64,000 nucleotides of DNA from Pseudomonas sp. UBA1879. GTDB lineage: Bacteria; Pseudomonadota; Gammaproteobacteria; Pseudomonadales; Pseudomonadaceae. This document shows positions 17,220 to 25,504 of the stretch, piece by piece; the stretch's first letter is position 1; the number at the start of each line of letters is the position of its first letter. Where the stretch lies: positions 62,001 through 126,000 of the forward strand of contig NZ_DDHJ01000004.1 of assembly GCF_002338065.1 (NCBI RefSeq), in the 5' to 3' direction. The position numbers and the translations under genes are program-made. The notes beneath the pieces were generated by a model. The model was not told where the DNA came from and did no database searches. It saw only the letters and a program-made list of their open reading frames with translations.

Positions 17220-20030
17220 ATGGGTTCTCTCTCGCCTGTTCACTCTCATACTCCCACCCTGAGCGCCGTTGACCCGCGCGGCCTCGCTGTGCGCCAAATT
17301 GCATTCCATCGAACCCACTTCGACGACCCCGCCTCCGAGCGAGTCCATCGCTCCTTGCATGACGCCGCTGGCCGACGGGTACGGCAATGGGACCCGAGGC
17401 TATGGGCCGCCGCCCACAATGACCCTGACGCCGCTGCGAATCTCCATGTCGTCCATTCCCTCACCGGGCAAACCTTGCTCAATGACCATTCGGACGCGGG
17501 TTGGCGTGTCGAATTGCCGGGTGAGGCAGGAAAGCGATGCTTTCGCTGGGATGCTCAAGGCCACGGACAGCGCATGGAGTACGACCTGCTCATGCGTGTG
17601 CTCGCAGTCTTCGAGATGAGCGACGGCCGGGAGGCGTGCGTCGAGCGCTTGACCTATGGCGCCCCCGATGGGGCTGATGCCAATCAATGCGGGCAGTTGA
17701 TTCGGCATGATGATCCGGCCGGTTTGGTGATCAATGCTGCCTTTAGCCTTACAGGGCAGGTAAGTGAACAAACGCGCCGATTCTTGAGCGAACTCGCAGT
17801 ACCTGATTGGCCCGAGTCTGAAAACGAGCGTGATTCATTTCTTGAACCGAGTGCGGGAGCCACAACCTGTTGGCGATTCAATGCGGCTGGGGAGGCAACA
17901 GAACAGACCGACGCTGTGGGAAATACTCAGCACTTTGGACACACCGCTTCAGGTCAGTTGAAAAGCACGCGACTGCAACTGCTTAACCAGTCTATGCAAA
18001 CTCTCGTCAGCGATATCCGCTACGACGCGCACAATCGAATCAGGGCTGAAACGCTGGGCAACGGCATCGTCACCACCCTTGATTACGACCCTGTCGATGG
18101 CCGCTTGCGCAATCTGCGCGCTGATAACGGAAGGCTTCAGGACCTGCACTACGCCTACGGTCCGGTCGGGAATGTGGTGAGCGTTGAAGACCGCGCTCAA
18201 CCGACGCGGTATTTCGCCAATCAGCAGATTGAGCCTCTTCGAACGTTTGCTTACGACACGCTTTATCAACTGATCGAGGCGACAGGCTACGAATCGGCCA
18301 CAGCGAAGAAAGGGCCATCGACGCACCCTTTTTTTGCAACTGACAATCAGCTGAGCAATTACGTCCAACACTACGAATACGACACCGGTGGCAATCTGCA
18401 CAAGCTGATTCACACCGGCGCTCGCAACCATACGCGGACTTTCGCAACTGCCCGCTACAGTAATCGCACTCTGCTGCAAACAGACGAACACTCGCCGACT
18501 GAAGAGCAAATAGCGGCAGGCTTCGATGCCAACGGGAATTTGCGAGAGTTGTCGCCGGGCCAGACTTTGAGTTGGGATTTACGTAATCAATTGAGCGAAG
18601 TCACGCCGGTTGAGCGGGAGTCTGGCTTCAATGATCGCGAGATCTACCGATACGATGCTGCTGGCGCCCGCGTGCGCAAAGTACGTGTCACTCAATCAAG
18701 AGCGCTGACTCATTTGAGCGAAGTGCGTTATCTGCCGGGGCTGCAAATCCGAACTAACAGCGCGACCGGTGAAGTACTGCATGTGGTCACCGCGCAGGCG
18801 GGACGCAGCAATGTGGGGGTATTGCATTGGGAAACGGGACGCCCGACCGATATCGAAAACAATCAAGCGCGTTACTCCCTGACGGATCACCTTGGATCAA
18901 GCACGCTTGAGGTGGACAACCACGGGCAACTCATCAGCCATGAGGCCTATTTTCCCTTCGGCGAAACCGCGTGGTTTGCCGCGCGAAGCGAGTTGGAGGC
19001 CAAATACAAGACCGTTCGCTATTCCGGAAAAGAGCGAGATGCGACGGGGCTTTATGACTACGGTTTGCGCTATTACGCACCTTGGCTGATGCGCTGGATA
19101 AACCCCGATCCTCAAGGTGAAGAGGGCGGAGTGAACCTTTACCAGATGGTGGTGAACAACCCGATCAACTACATAGACCGGCATGGGGAGAAACCTGAAG
19201 TGCCGCAAGAGATCCACTATATATGGATCGGCAAGAGCGACTCACTGCCTGAAAAGTATTTAGCTAATATCAGGGACGCCGCAGCGCGCAATCCTGGCTT
19301 CAACATCACCCTGCATACGGATCTGCGGGATGATGATGGCGGTGTCGAGAAGCTAAGCGAACGATTGGGGGCCGCTAAAAACCTGAGTGTGACCCGGCTT
19401 CATGATGAGGCGTTTTTCACATCCTTCAGCTCATCGCCCTCCGGTTCTATTTATAGCGACCTTTTTGGGAGCGACCCTCGCAATTATGCTGCTGCCACGG
19501 ATGTGCTTCGATATAGCTTGATCAACCATTACGGAGGCATTTATGCCGATGTGGATGATAAGTTCAGGCGCCCGGTCAGATCAGGTGACTTCATCCCCAA
19601 AAAGAATCGTGTCTTTACGATGGGTATTGTCGAGATGCCTTGGGCGCGCGGAACGTACTCGATCAACAATAATGCCTTCGCGTCTCATGCCCAAAATTCC
19701 ACGCTGAGTACGCTGATAAAGGAGATCAACAAAAAGTACGAACCGTACAGAGAACGAGGCCTGGGGGCGACTCTCACTTCGATGCCGGCCCACACCTCTG
19801 ATCAAATTAACGAGAAGATGAAGATTGTGTCTGAAACAACCGGGCCCGGCATATTCACGCGGGTACTGACGAACCAGGATTCCAAACTGAAAAAGCTCTA
19901 CACCAACGTCGTGGCCGATGTGAGGGGCGAGAAGGACGTTGTCAATCTGAGTCGCCACGAGGCCCAGATTGAAAAAAGGATGAGAATGAGGGGCATCATT
20001 AGCTTTGGAAATGCGCACTCTTGGCAGTGA
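17220..20030 (+). CDS. TccC-like RHS toxin with TcdA/TcdB-type glycosyltransferase tip
   Basis: About 936 aa. The N-terminus reads H-T-P-T-L-S-A-V-D-P-R-G-L-A-V-R-Q-I-A-F-H-R, close to the opening of Photorhabdus/Xenorhabdus TccC (the C subunit of Tc toxins). RHS/YD repeats follow (Y-D-A-A-G, Y-R-Y-D-A-A-G-A-R-V). The core ends G-L-Y-D-Y-G-L-R-Y-Y-A-P-W-L-M-R-W-I-N-P-D-P near residue 640, where TccC proteins self-cleave. The variable tip (about 656-936) opens I-H-Y-I-W-I-G and carries A-T-D-V-L-R-Y and G-G-I-Y-A-D-V-D-D with Asp777-x-Asp779, the nucleotide-sugar and metal site of TcdA/TcdB-like glycosyltransferases. Inference: the tip is a cytotoxic enzyme that glycosylates a host protein after delivery through a Tc-type shell. 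The tip is visibly poorer in GC than the shell. No tcA/tcB or immunity gene is adjacent. The start at 17220 aligns with TccC; an in-frame ATG 66 bases upstream is less likely. Confidence 0.87.
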   Translation: MGSLSPVHSHTPTLSAVDPRGLAVRQIAFHRTHFDDPASERVHRSLHDAAGRRVRQWDPRLWAAAHNDPDAAANLHVVHSLTGQTLLNDHSDAGWRVELPGEAGKRCFRWDAQGHGQRMEYDLLMRVLAVFEMSDGREACVERLTYGAPDGADANQCGQLIRHDDPAGLVINAAFSLTGQVSEQTRRFLSELAVPDWPESENERDSFLEPSAGATTCWRFNAAGEATEQTDAVGNTQHFGHTASGQLKSTRLQLLNQSMQTLVSDIRYDAHNRIRAETLGNGIVTTLDYDPVDGRLRNLRADNGRLQDLHYAYGPVGNVVSVEDRAQPTRYFANQQIEPLRTFAYDTLYQLIEATGYESATAKKGPSTHPFFATDNQLSNYVQHYEYDTGGNLHKLIHTGARNHTRTFATARYSNRTLLQTDEHSPTEEQIAAGFDANGNLRELSPGQTLSWDLRNQLSEVTPVERESGFNDREIYRYDAAGARVRKVRVTQSRALTHLSEVRYLPGLQIRTNSATGEVLHVVTAQAGRSNVGVLHWETGRPTDIENNQARYSLTDHLGSSTLEVDNHGQLISHEAYFPFGETAWFAARSELEAKYKTVRYSGKERDATGLYDYGLRYYAPWLMRWINPDPQGEEGGVNLYQMVVNNPINYIDRHGEKPEVPQEIHYIWIGKSDSLPEKYLANIRDAAARNPGFNITLHTDLRDDDGGVEKLSERLGAAKNLSVTRLHDEAFFTSFSSSPSGSIYSDLFGSDPRNYAAATDVLRYSLINHYGGIYADVDDKFRRPVRSGDFIPKKNRVFTMGIVEMPWARGTYSINNNAFASHAQNSTLSTLIKEINKKYEPYRERGLGATLTSMPAHTSDQINEKMKIVSETTGPGIFTRVLTNQDSKLKKLYTNVVADVRGEKDVVNLSRHEAQIEKRMRMRGIISFGNAHSWQ

Positions 20031-20139
20031 GATGTTCGTCGCGTTTATAAGTTATGACAGCCTTGCGGACCAGCGGTTGGGATGGGTATTCAGGCAGCCC
20101 GCTACTCTTCAGGAATTTTACGCAACGGATTGCGAACAT

Positions 20140-22920
20140 ATGCCCTCTATTTCCGCCCTGCACACCCAAACCCCTGTGTTAAATGTCATCGAGCCTCGCG
20201 GCTTGCATGCTCGTTCGGTGTCGTTCCATCGAACGCACGTTGATGAATCCCCCTCTGAGCGTATTGATCACTCGACTTACGATGCCGCAGGCAGACGTGT
20301 CAGCCGCTGGGACCCCCGATTGTGGGCAGCAGCGAAGAAACTGCCGGATACGCCAAGTAATGTCAGCACCTTGAGTTCTCTGTCAGGCCAAGTGCTTTTC
20401 ACTGAAAGCGTAGATGCCGGATGGAGCGCCGAGTTGCTGGGCGAGGGCGGGTACCGGGTTTGTCGATGGGATGGGGCAGGGCATTCGCAGCGGGTTGAAT
20501 ATGATCAGTTGTTGCGTTCTGTGGCGGTGTTTGAAAACGATGGGGCTCGGGAAAGCTGCACTGAGCGACTCAGCTATGGCGGCCCTGATGCATGGGATGC
20601 GAATCAATGCGGGCAATTGATTCGGCATGATGATCCGTCAGGCTCGGTGATCGGCTCAGCGTTCAGCCTGACCGGGCAGGTGATCCAACAAACGCGCCGT
20701 TTTCTGAACGAACTTGCTGGACCTGACTGGCCCGAACTTGAAAGTGATCGTGATTCATTTCTTGAACCGAGTGCGGGAGCCACAATATGTTGGCGATTCG
20801 ATGCGGCTGGGGAGGCAGCAGAACAGACCGACGCCATGGGGAACACTCAGCGCTTTGGTCAAACCGTTTCGGGTCAGCTGAAAAGCACGCGACTGCAGTT
20901 GCTGAACCAGCCCCTGCAAACCCTCGTCAGTGATATCCATTACGACGCGCACAATCGAATCGAGGCTGAAACGCTCGGCAACGGCATCGTCACCACTCTC
21001 GATTACGACCCATCCGATGGCCGACTGCGTAACTTGCGTGCTGATAACGGGCGCCTTCAGGACCTGCATTACGCCTACGATCCGGTTGGGAATGTAGTGA
21101 GCATTGAAGACTGCGCTCAGCCAACGCGGTATTTCGCCAATCAACAAATCGAACCCCTGCGTACTTTCATGTACAACACGCTTTACCAACTCATTGAGGC
21201 GACGGGGTACGAATCGGCGACAGTAAATAAAGGCCCAACAACGCAATCTTTCGCAACAGCGAATGAACTGAGCAATTACATTCAGCGCTATGAATACGAC
21301 GCAGGCGGCAATCTGCAAACACTGATTCACACCGGCGCTCGCAACCGCACGCGGGCCTTTGCCACTGCCCGATACAGCAATCGATCGTTGCTGCAAACAG
21401 GCGTTAACCCGCCGACTGAAGAGCAGATCGCGGCAGGCTTCGATGCCAATGGCAATTTGCGTGAAGTGTCGCCGGGCCAGACTTTGAGTTGGGATGTGCG
21501 TAATCAATTGAGCGGAGTGACGCCGGTGGAGCGAGAAAACGGCGTGAATGATCGCGAGACCTATCAATACGATGCTGCTGGCGCCCGCGTGCGTAAAGTA
21601 CGTATCACTCAATCAAGAGCGCTGGTTCATTTAAGTGAAGTGCGCTATCTGCCTGGCCTGGAAATCCGCAGCAATGCCGCAACCGGTGAAGTGCTGCACG
21701 TGATCACTGCAACCGTAGGGCGTAGCTATGTGCGGGTGCTCCATTGGCAAACGGGACGCCCGACCGATATCGAAAATAATCAAGCGCGTTACTCCCTGAC
21801 GGATCACCTTGGATCAAGCACGCTTGAGCTCGACAACCACGGGCAACTCATCAGCCATGAGGCCTATTTTCCCTTCGGCGAAACCGCGTGGTTTGCCGCG
21901 CGAAGCGAGTTGGCGGCCAAATACAAGACCGTTCGCTATTCCGGAAAAGAGCGAGATGCGACGGGACTTTATGACTATGGGTTGCGCTATTACGCACCTT
22001 GGCTCATGCGCTGGCTTAATCCTGATCCTGCAGGGGAGAAAGGGGGCCTGAATCTGTTTATGTTTGTACTCAATCGGCCTCTTTGTTTGATGGATCGACA
22101 AGGGCTTGAGCCCGTGAGAATAGCGACGGGAATTTCGGCATTTCCAGATCGCTCGCAACAGAAAATGCGTGAGGTACTAGAGCTCAGCAAAAACATAATT
22201 GAGCTCTTAACGACCAAGGATGTGTCAGACGAGGCTCGGAATGCCAGGCAGGCCGCATTGGCAACCAGCTTCGGCGAAGTCAGGTCACCGGGTTTCGATG
22301 AAGCAGTCGGTAAAAAGCTGAATAAGTTGAGGGAATTCTTGATTTCTCTGGAAGGCGATCATGAGGCTCGACTGGTTTTGGCAGAGCTACCTCAGGGGGT
22401 GAGAGGAGAAACTTCGGACGCCAAGGCTGGGGGAGATCGCACTGTTTTTTTGTCGTCGAGGCTACTCAAGGAGGGACATCCACTGGACGTCGCCAAAACT
22501 CTGATTCATGAGGCCAGCCATGCTGTTCACAACACTCGCGATTTTGCTTATGTAGGTTTGGGTATCAACACGCCGCAAAGCAACCCGAAGTCAGTAGCGC
22601 AATACGTGCAAACCTTGAAGGACTCTTCGCACAGGTTGTTATCAACGGGGCCTGACGAGTCTCAGATGCAGACGTGGGATGTTTTTCATTACGCCAAGCT
22701 CATGACGCGGTACGGCGCCCCGCCTCGTGACAGTGCCGCACGGCAGCAGTTATTTTTGAACGACCCTAATGTCAGAGGCAATGTACTGCTCAATAACGCA
22801 GACTCCCTCGCAACCTACTCTGTCATCGCTTGGCACAATATGCGTCAGCAAATGGGCCATGCCCGGGCTAGTGGCTCAGGTGCGTCATTTGTGCGACGTC
22901 TGAAATCTCTTTTCAAATAA
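20140..22920 (+). CDS. TccC-like RHS toxin with aspzincin-like metallopeptidase tip
   Basis: About 926 aa from the ATG at 20140. The open frame extends to 20005 into the previous gene but the extension has no homology to the shell. Residues up to about 640 are nearly the same as the preceding RHS gene, with blocks of identical DNA. After M-R-W-L-N-P-D-P-A-G the tip is unrelated. It has a zinc-protease motif H790-E-A-S-H794, then T-R-D-F-A-Y-V-G, and N-N-A-D-S-L-A-T-Y with Asp888. The order HExxH, (G)TxDxxY(x)G, NADS is that of M35-type aspzincins, where the Asp is the third zinc ligand. Inference: a protease warhead released inside the RHS shell. No immunity gene follows; a terminator and the convergent algA lie directly downstream. 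Confidence 0.85.
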   Translation: MPSISALHTQTPVLNVIEPRGLHARSVSFHRTHVDESPSERIDHSTYDAAGRRVSRWDPRLWAAAKKLPDTPSNVSTLSSLSGQVLFTESVDAGWSAELLGEGGYRVCRWDGAGHSQRVEYDQLLRSVAVFENDGARESCTERLSYGGPDAWDANQCGQLIRHDDPSGSVIGSAFSLTGQVIQQTRRFLNELAGPDWPELESDRDSFLEPSAGATICWRFDAAGEAAEQTDAMGNTQRFGQTVSGQLKSTRLQLLNQPLQTLVSDIHYDAHNRIEAETLGNGIVTTLDYDPSDGRLRNLRADNGRLQDLHYAYDPVGNVVSIEDCAQPTRYFANQQIEPLRTFMYNTLYQLIEATGYESATVNKGPTTQSFATANELSNYIQRYEYDAGGNLQTLIHTGARNRTRAFATARYSNRSLLQTGVNPPTEEQIAAGFDANGNLREVSPGQTLSWDVRNQLSGVTPVERENGVNDRETYQYDAAGARVRKVRITQSRALVHLSEVRYLPGLEIRSNAATGEVLHVITATVGRSYVRVLHWQTGRPTDIENNQARYSLTDHLGSSTLELDNHGQLISHEAYFPFGETAWFAARSELAAKYKTVRYSGKERDATGLYDYGLRYYAPWLMRWLNPDPAGEKGGLNLFMFVLNRPLCLMDRQGLEPVRIATGISAFPDRSQQKMREVLELSKNIIELLTTKDVSDEARNARQAALATSFGEVRSPGFDEAVGKKLNKLREFLISLEGDHEARLVLAELPQGVRGETSDAKAGGDRTVFLSSRLLKEGHPLDVAKTLIHEASHAVHNTRDFAYVGLGINTPQSNPKSVAQYVQTLKDSSHRLLSTGPDESQMQTWDVFHYAKLMTRYGAPPRDSAARQQLFLNDPNVRGNVLLNNADSLATYSVIAWHNMRQQMGHARASGSGASFVRRLKSLFK

Positions 22921-22923
22921 AAA

Positions 22924-22976
22924 AGCCCCCCACCCAACCCTGCGGATGGGGATACGCAGGAGGGGGCGGGGGCAGT
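22924..22976 (-). terminator. Rho-independent terminator of the alginate operon
   Basis: Read on the minus strand, a GC-rich stem (GCCCCCGCC... with CTGCG paired to CGCAG) is followed by TTTTTT at 22929-22924. It sits 22 bp past the algA stop and in the only gap before the convergent toxin gene. Confidence 0.75.
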
Positions 22977-22997
22977 ACAACGGGTTTTGCGGGTGTA

Positions 22998-24452
22998 TCA
23001 GCGTGCGATGGTCTGGGTTCTCACGCCGGCTTCAATGCCGGGGGTCGAACGGCCGTAGACGTCTTCGAAACGCTCGATGTCGTCTTCGCCCAGGTAGCTG
23101 CCCGATTGCACTTCGATGATTTCCAGCGGGATCTTGCCCGGGTTGCGCAGGCGGTGGACCGAGGCGATCGGGATGTAGGTGGACTGGTTTTCGGTGAGCA
23201 GGAACACGTTCTCGTCACAAGTGACTTGCGCGGTGCCCGACACGACGATCCAGTGTTCGGCGCGGTGGTGGTGCATCTGCAACGACAGGCTGGCGCCCGG
23301 CTTGACCGAGATGCGCTTGACCTGAAAACGCCCGCCCATGTCCACGGAGTCGTACGAGCCCCACGGGCGATAGACTTCGAGGTGGTTCTGGGTTTCGGTA
23401 CGGCCCTGCTCGTTGAGGGTGTTGACCATCTGCTTGACGCCCTGAACCTTGTCTTTGTGGGCGATCATCATGGCGTCCTTGGTTTCGACGACCACAATGT
23501 TGTCCAGCCCGATCACGGTGACCAGTTTGCCGTTGCCCTGAATCATGCAGTTGCGGCTGTCCTGGATGACCACGTCGCCTTTGGTGACGTTGCCGTTTTC
23601 GTCTTTCTGATGCACGTCCCACAGCGACGACCAGCAGCCGACGTCGCTCCAACCCGCTTCCAGCGGCACCACGCAGGCGCGCTGGGTTTTCTCCATCACG
23701 GCGTAGTCAATGGAGTTGTCCGGGCAGCAGGCGAAGCTGGCTTGATCCAGGTCGATGTTGTCGCCTTCGCGCTTGCTGCGCTCAAGGGTCAGCAGGCAGT
23801 TGTCGTAGATGTCCGGATCGTGCTTTTTCAGCTCTTCCAGGTAGCGGCTGGCGCGGAACAGGAACATGCCGCTGTTCCAGTAATAGCCGCCCGCGTCGAC
23901 GAATTCGGCGGCGCGTTTTTCGTCAGGTTTTTCCACGAATTGAGCCACGCGGCTTACGCCTTCCGGCAGCAGGGCATCGGCGGTGGACTTGATGTAGCCG
24001 TAGCCGGTTTCCGGTTTGGTGGCCGGCACGCCAAACAGCACCATTTCGCCACGCTCGGCGGCCACGGTGGCCAGGGCCAGTGCGCGTTGCAGGGATTTCT
24101 GGTCGTCGATGACATGATCGGCGGGCAGCACCAGCATCAGTTCATCCCGGCCTTCGTTCGCCAGCATCATCGCGGTGATGGCCACGGCAGGCGCGGTGTT
24201 GCGACCGAACGGCTCCATGATGATGGCCTGAGTGTCGAGGCCCAGCGCATCGAGCTGCTCGCCGACGATGAAACGGTGATCTTTGTTGCACACCACGACA
24301 GGGTGCTGCATGCCCTCGAATTGCAGGCGCTCGAGGGTCTGCTGGAAGAGGGTGTGTTCGCCGGTCAGTGCCAGGAACTGTTTCGGGAACTGTTTGCGCG
24401 AAAGAGGCCAGAGTCGGGAACCGCTGCCACCTGACAAGATCACTGGAATCAT
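22998..24452 (-). CDS. algA: Mannose-1-phosphate guanylyltransferase / phosphomannose isomerase
   Basis: 484-aa bifunctional cytoplasmic enzyme making GDP-mannose for alginate. The N-terminal pyrophosphorylase signature G-G-S-G-S-R-L-W-P-L-S-R-K-Q-F-P-K is at residues 8-24. The C-terminal type-II isomerase cupin carries Q-M-H-H-H-R-A-E-H-W with metal-binding His. Length matches P. aeruginosa AlgA. It is the last gene of the operon but is separated from algF by 358 bp containing a REP element, so an extra promoter there is possible. GGAGA precedes the ATG. Confidence 0.96.
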   Translation of the reverse strand: MIPVILSGGSGSRLWPLSRKQFPKQFLALTGEHTLFQQTLERLQFEGMQHPVVVCNKDHRFIVGEQLDALGLDTQAIIMEPFGRNTAPAVAITAMMLANEGRDELMLVLPADHVIDDQKSLQRALALATVAAERGEMVLFGVPATKPETGYGYIKSTADALLPEGVSRVAQFVEKPDEKRAAEFVDAGGYYWNSGMFLFRASRYLEELKKHDPDIYDNCLLTLERSKREGDNIDLDQASFACCPDNSIDYAVMEKTQRACVVPLEAGWSDVGCWSSLWDVHQKDENGNVTKGDVVIQDSRNCMIQGNGKLVTVIGLDNIVVVETKDAMMIAHKDKVQGVKQMVNTLNEQGRTETQNHLEVYRPWGSYDSVDMGGRFQVKRISVKPGASLSLQMHHHRAEHWIVVSGTAQVTCDENVFLLTENQSTYIPIASVHRLRNPGKIPLEIIEVQSGSYLGEDDIERFEDVYGRSTPGIEAGVRTQTIAR

Positions 24453-24613
24453 TTTGTTTCTCCAAAATTTCGATAGCGTTTGTTTGGGCTATACGTCGGT
24501 TGTTTCTGTCGTTTCGGGTGTTTCTAGTTGTACCGCTGCGGTCGGCGTCCTCACGGTGGGCTGCTCGCCCTACCTGACGCCGAACGCTGATCTCTGCCGA
24601 AGCCGCTGATACT

Positions 24614-24749
24614 TGTGGGAGCGTGGCTTGTCCCGCGATCGACGACGCAGTCGTCGTTAAACCTGTTCGCGCGGTGGACCAGAATGACCGCATTCGCCAG
24701 GTCTGCTGGCGCTTCCCACCAGATCGCGGGACAAGCCTCGCTCCTACGG
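24614..24749. repeat. REP-type inverted repeat between algF and algA
   Basis: Left arm TGGGAGCGTGGCTTGTCCCG (from 24616) and right arm CGGGACAAGCCTCGCTCC (to about 24744) are inverted copies. Together with about 200 bp of unremarkable sequence they fill the 358 bp algF-algA gap; I see no gene there. Confidence 0.82.
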
Positions 24750-24810
24750 CCTATCGGCCAGAATCAAAAGCCAATTGCGTGCGCTACGTGGGCAGCGCAC
24801 AACTTCGGTA

Positions 24811-25491
24811 TTACTGAGTCGATGTCGGGCGCTTGACCCACACTGGCGACAAGTTGCTGCCATTGCCGGTGACATACAGCACTGCCGCCTCACCGCGCTC
24901 CAGCGCGACAGGCTTCAGGTCGCTGACTTTCTTGTCGCCATCGAACAGCGCGAAGCTGACCTTGACCGGGTTGATTTCACGCTCGCCGGTGCCTTTGGCT
25001 TTGACCGAATCCACTACGGCAGTCTTGCCGTCGGCGGTTTTCAGGGTCAGGGCCTTGTCACTCAGGTTCTGGACGCGCACCAGCGACTTCTGCTTGTTCT
25101 TGAACGGTGGCTCTTCCACCAGTTGCGGGGCGCCGGAAGTGTTGTTGACGATGGTGTAGTAGTGATCGCTCGCCAGTTTCACCGGCAGGGTGTTGCTGCC
25201 GATCTTGGCGCTGTAGTCGCCCTGCGGCATGAAGCTGAAGTCACTGCTGGCCAGCGGGCCGATCTCATTCAGGCTGGTGTTGCCGACGCTGGCGCTGACC
25301 TCTGCATTGCTGGCGTTATAGACGCGAACGAAGGTCGAGCCTTTAGGGGCTGTCGGGCCGTACAAAGCGGCGTCGCCTGCAGCGAAGGCCGAGAGAGATA
25401 CGAAGCCCAGACTGGCGGCCAGGACGCAGGTTTTCAGCAAGCCGGACTTGGCGGAGCGTGCTGGCATGTGAGTGGTGGTCTGCATAGTCAT
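24811..25491 (-). CDS. algF: Alginate O-acetyltransferase complex protein AlgF
   Basis: About 226 aa with a signal peptide ending S-A-F-A-A. A periplasmic protein required for alginate O-acetylation together with AlgI, AlgJ and AlgX. The mature start G-D-A-A-L-Y-G-P-x-A-P-K-G-S-x-F-V-R-V is characteristic. The ATG at 25491 is chosen because AGAGGA lies about nine bases upstream, within the tail of the algJ region; an earlier in-frame start would overlap algJ by about 70 bp. Confidence 0.94.
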   Translation of the reverse strand: MTMQTTTHMPARSAKSGLLKTCVLAASLGFVSLSAFAAGDAALYGPTAPKGSTFVRVYNASNAEVSASVGNTSLNEIGPLASSDFSFMPQGDYSAKIGSNTLPVKLASDHYYTIVNNTSGAPQLVEEPPFKNKQKSLVRVQNLSDKALTLKTADGKTAVVDSVKAKGTGEREINPVKVSFALFDGDKKVSDLKPVALERGEAAVLYVTGNGSNLSPVWVKRPTSTQ

Positions 25492-25504
25492 GTGAGGATT
25501 CCTC

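Noticed and set aside
20005..20139. N-terminal extension of the second RHS gene into the first
   Set aside because: The extension has no match in the paralogous gene, whereas the ATG at 20140 lines up with the first gene's start.
12885..22920. Toxin region considered as a prophage or integrative element
   Set aside because: No integrase, phage structural, conjugation or att-like genes or repeats are visible, and typical chromosomal genes lie between the toxins.
23106..24434. Long open frame (442 codons) on the + strand opposite algA
   Set aside because: High-GC antisense shadow: it lies wholly inside algA, has low-complexity composition and no recognisable domain.
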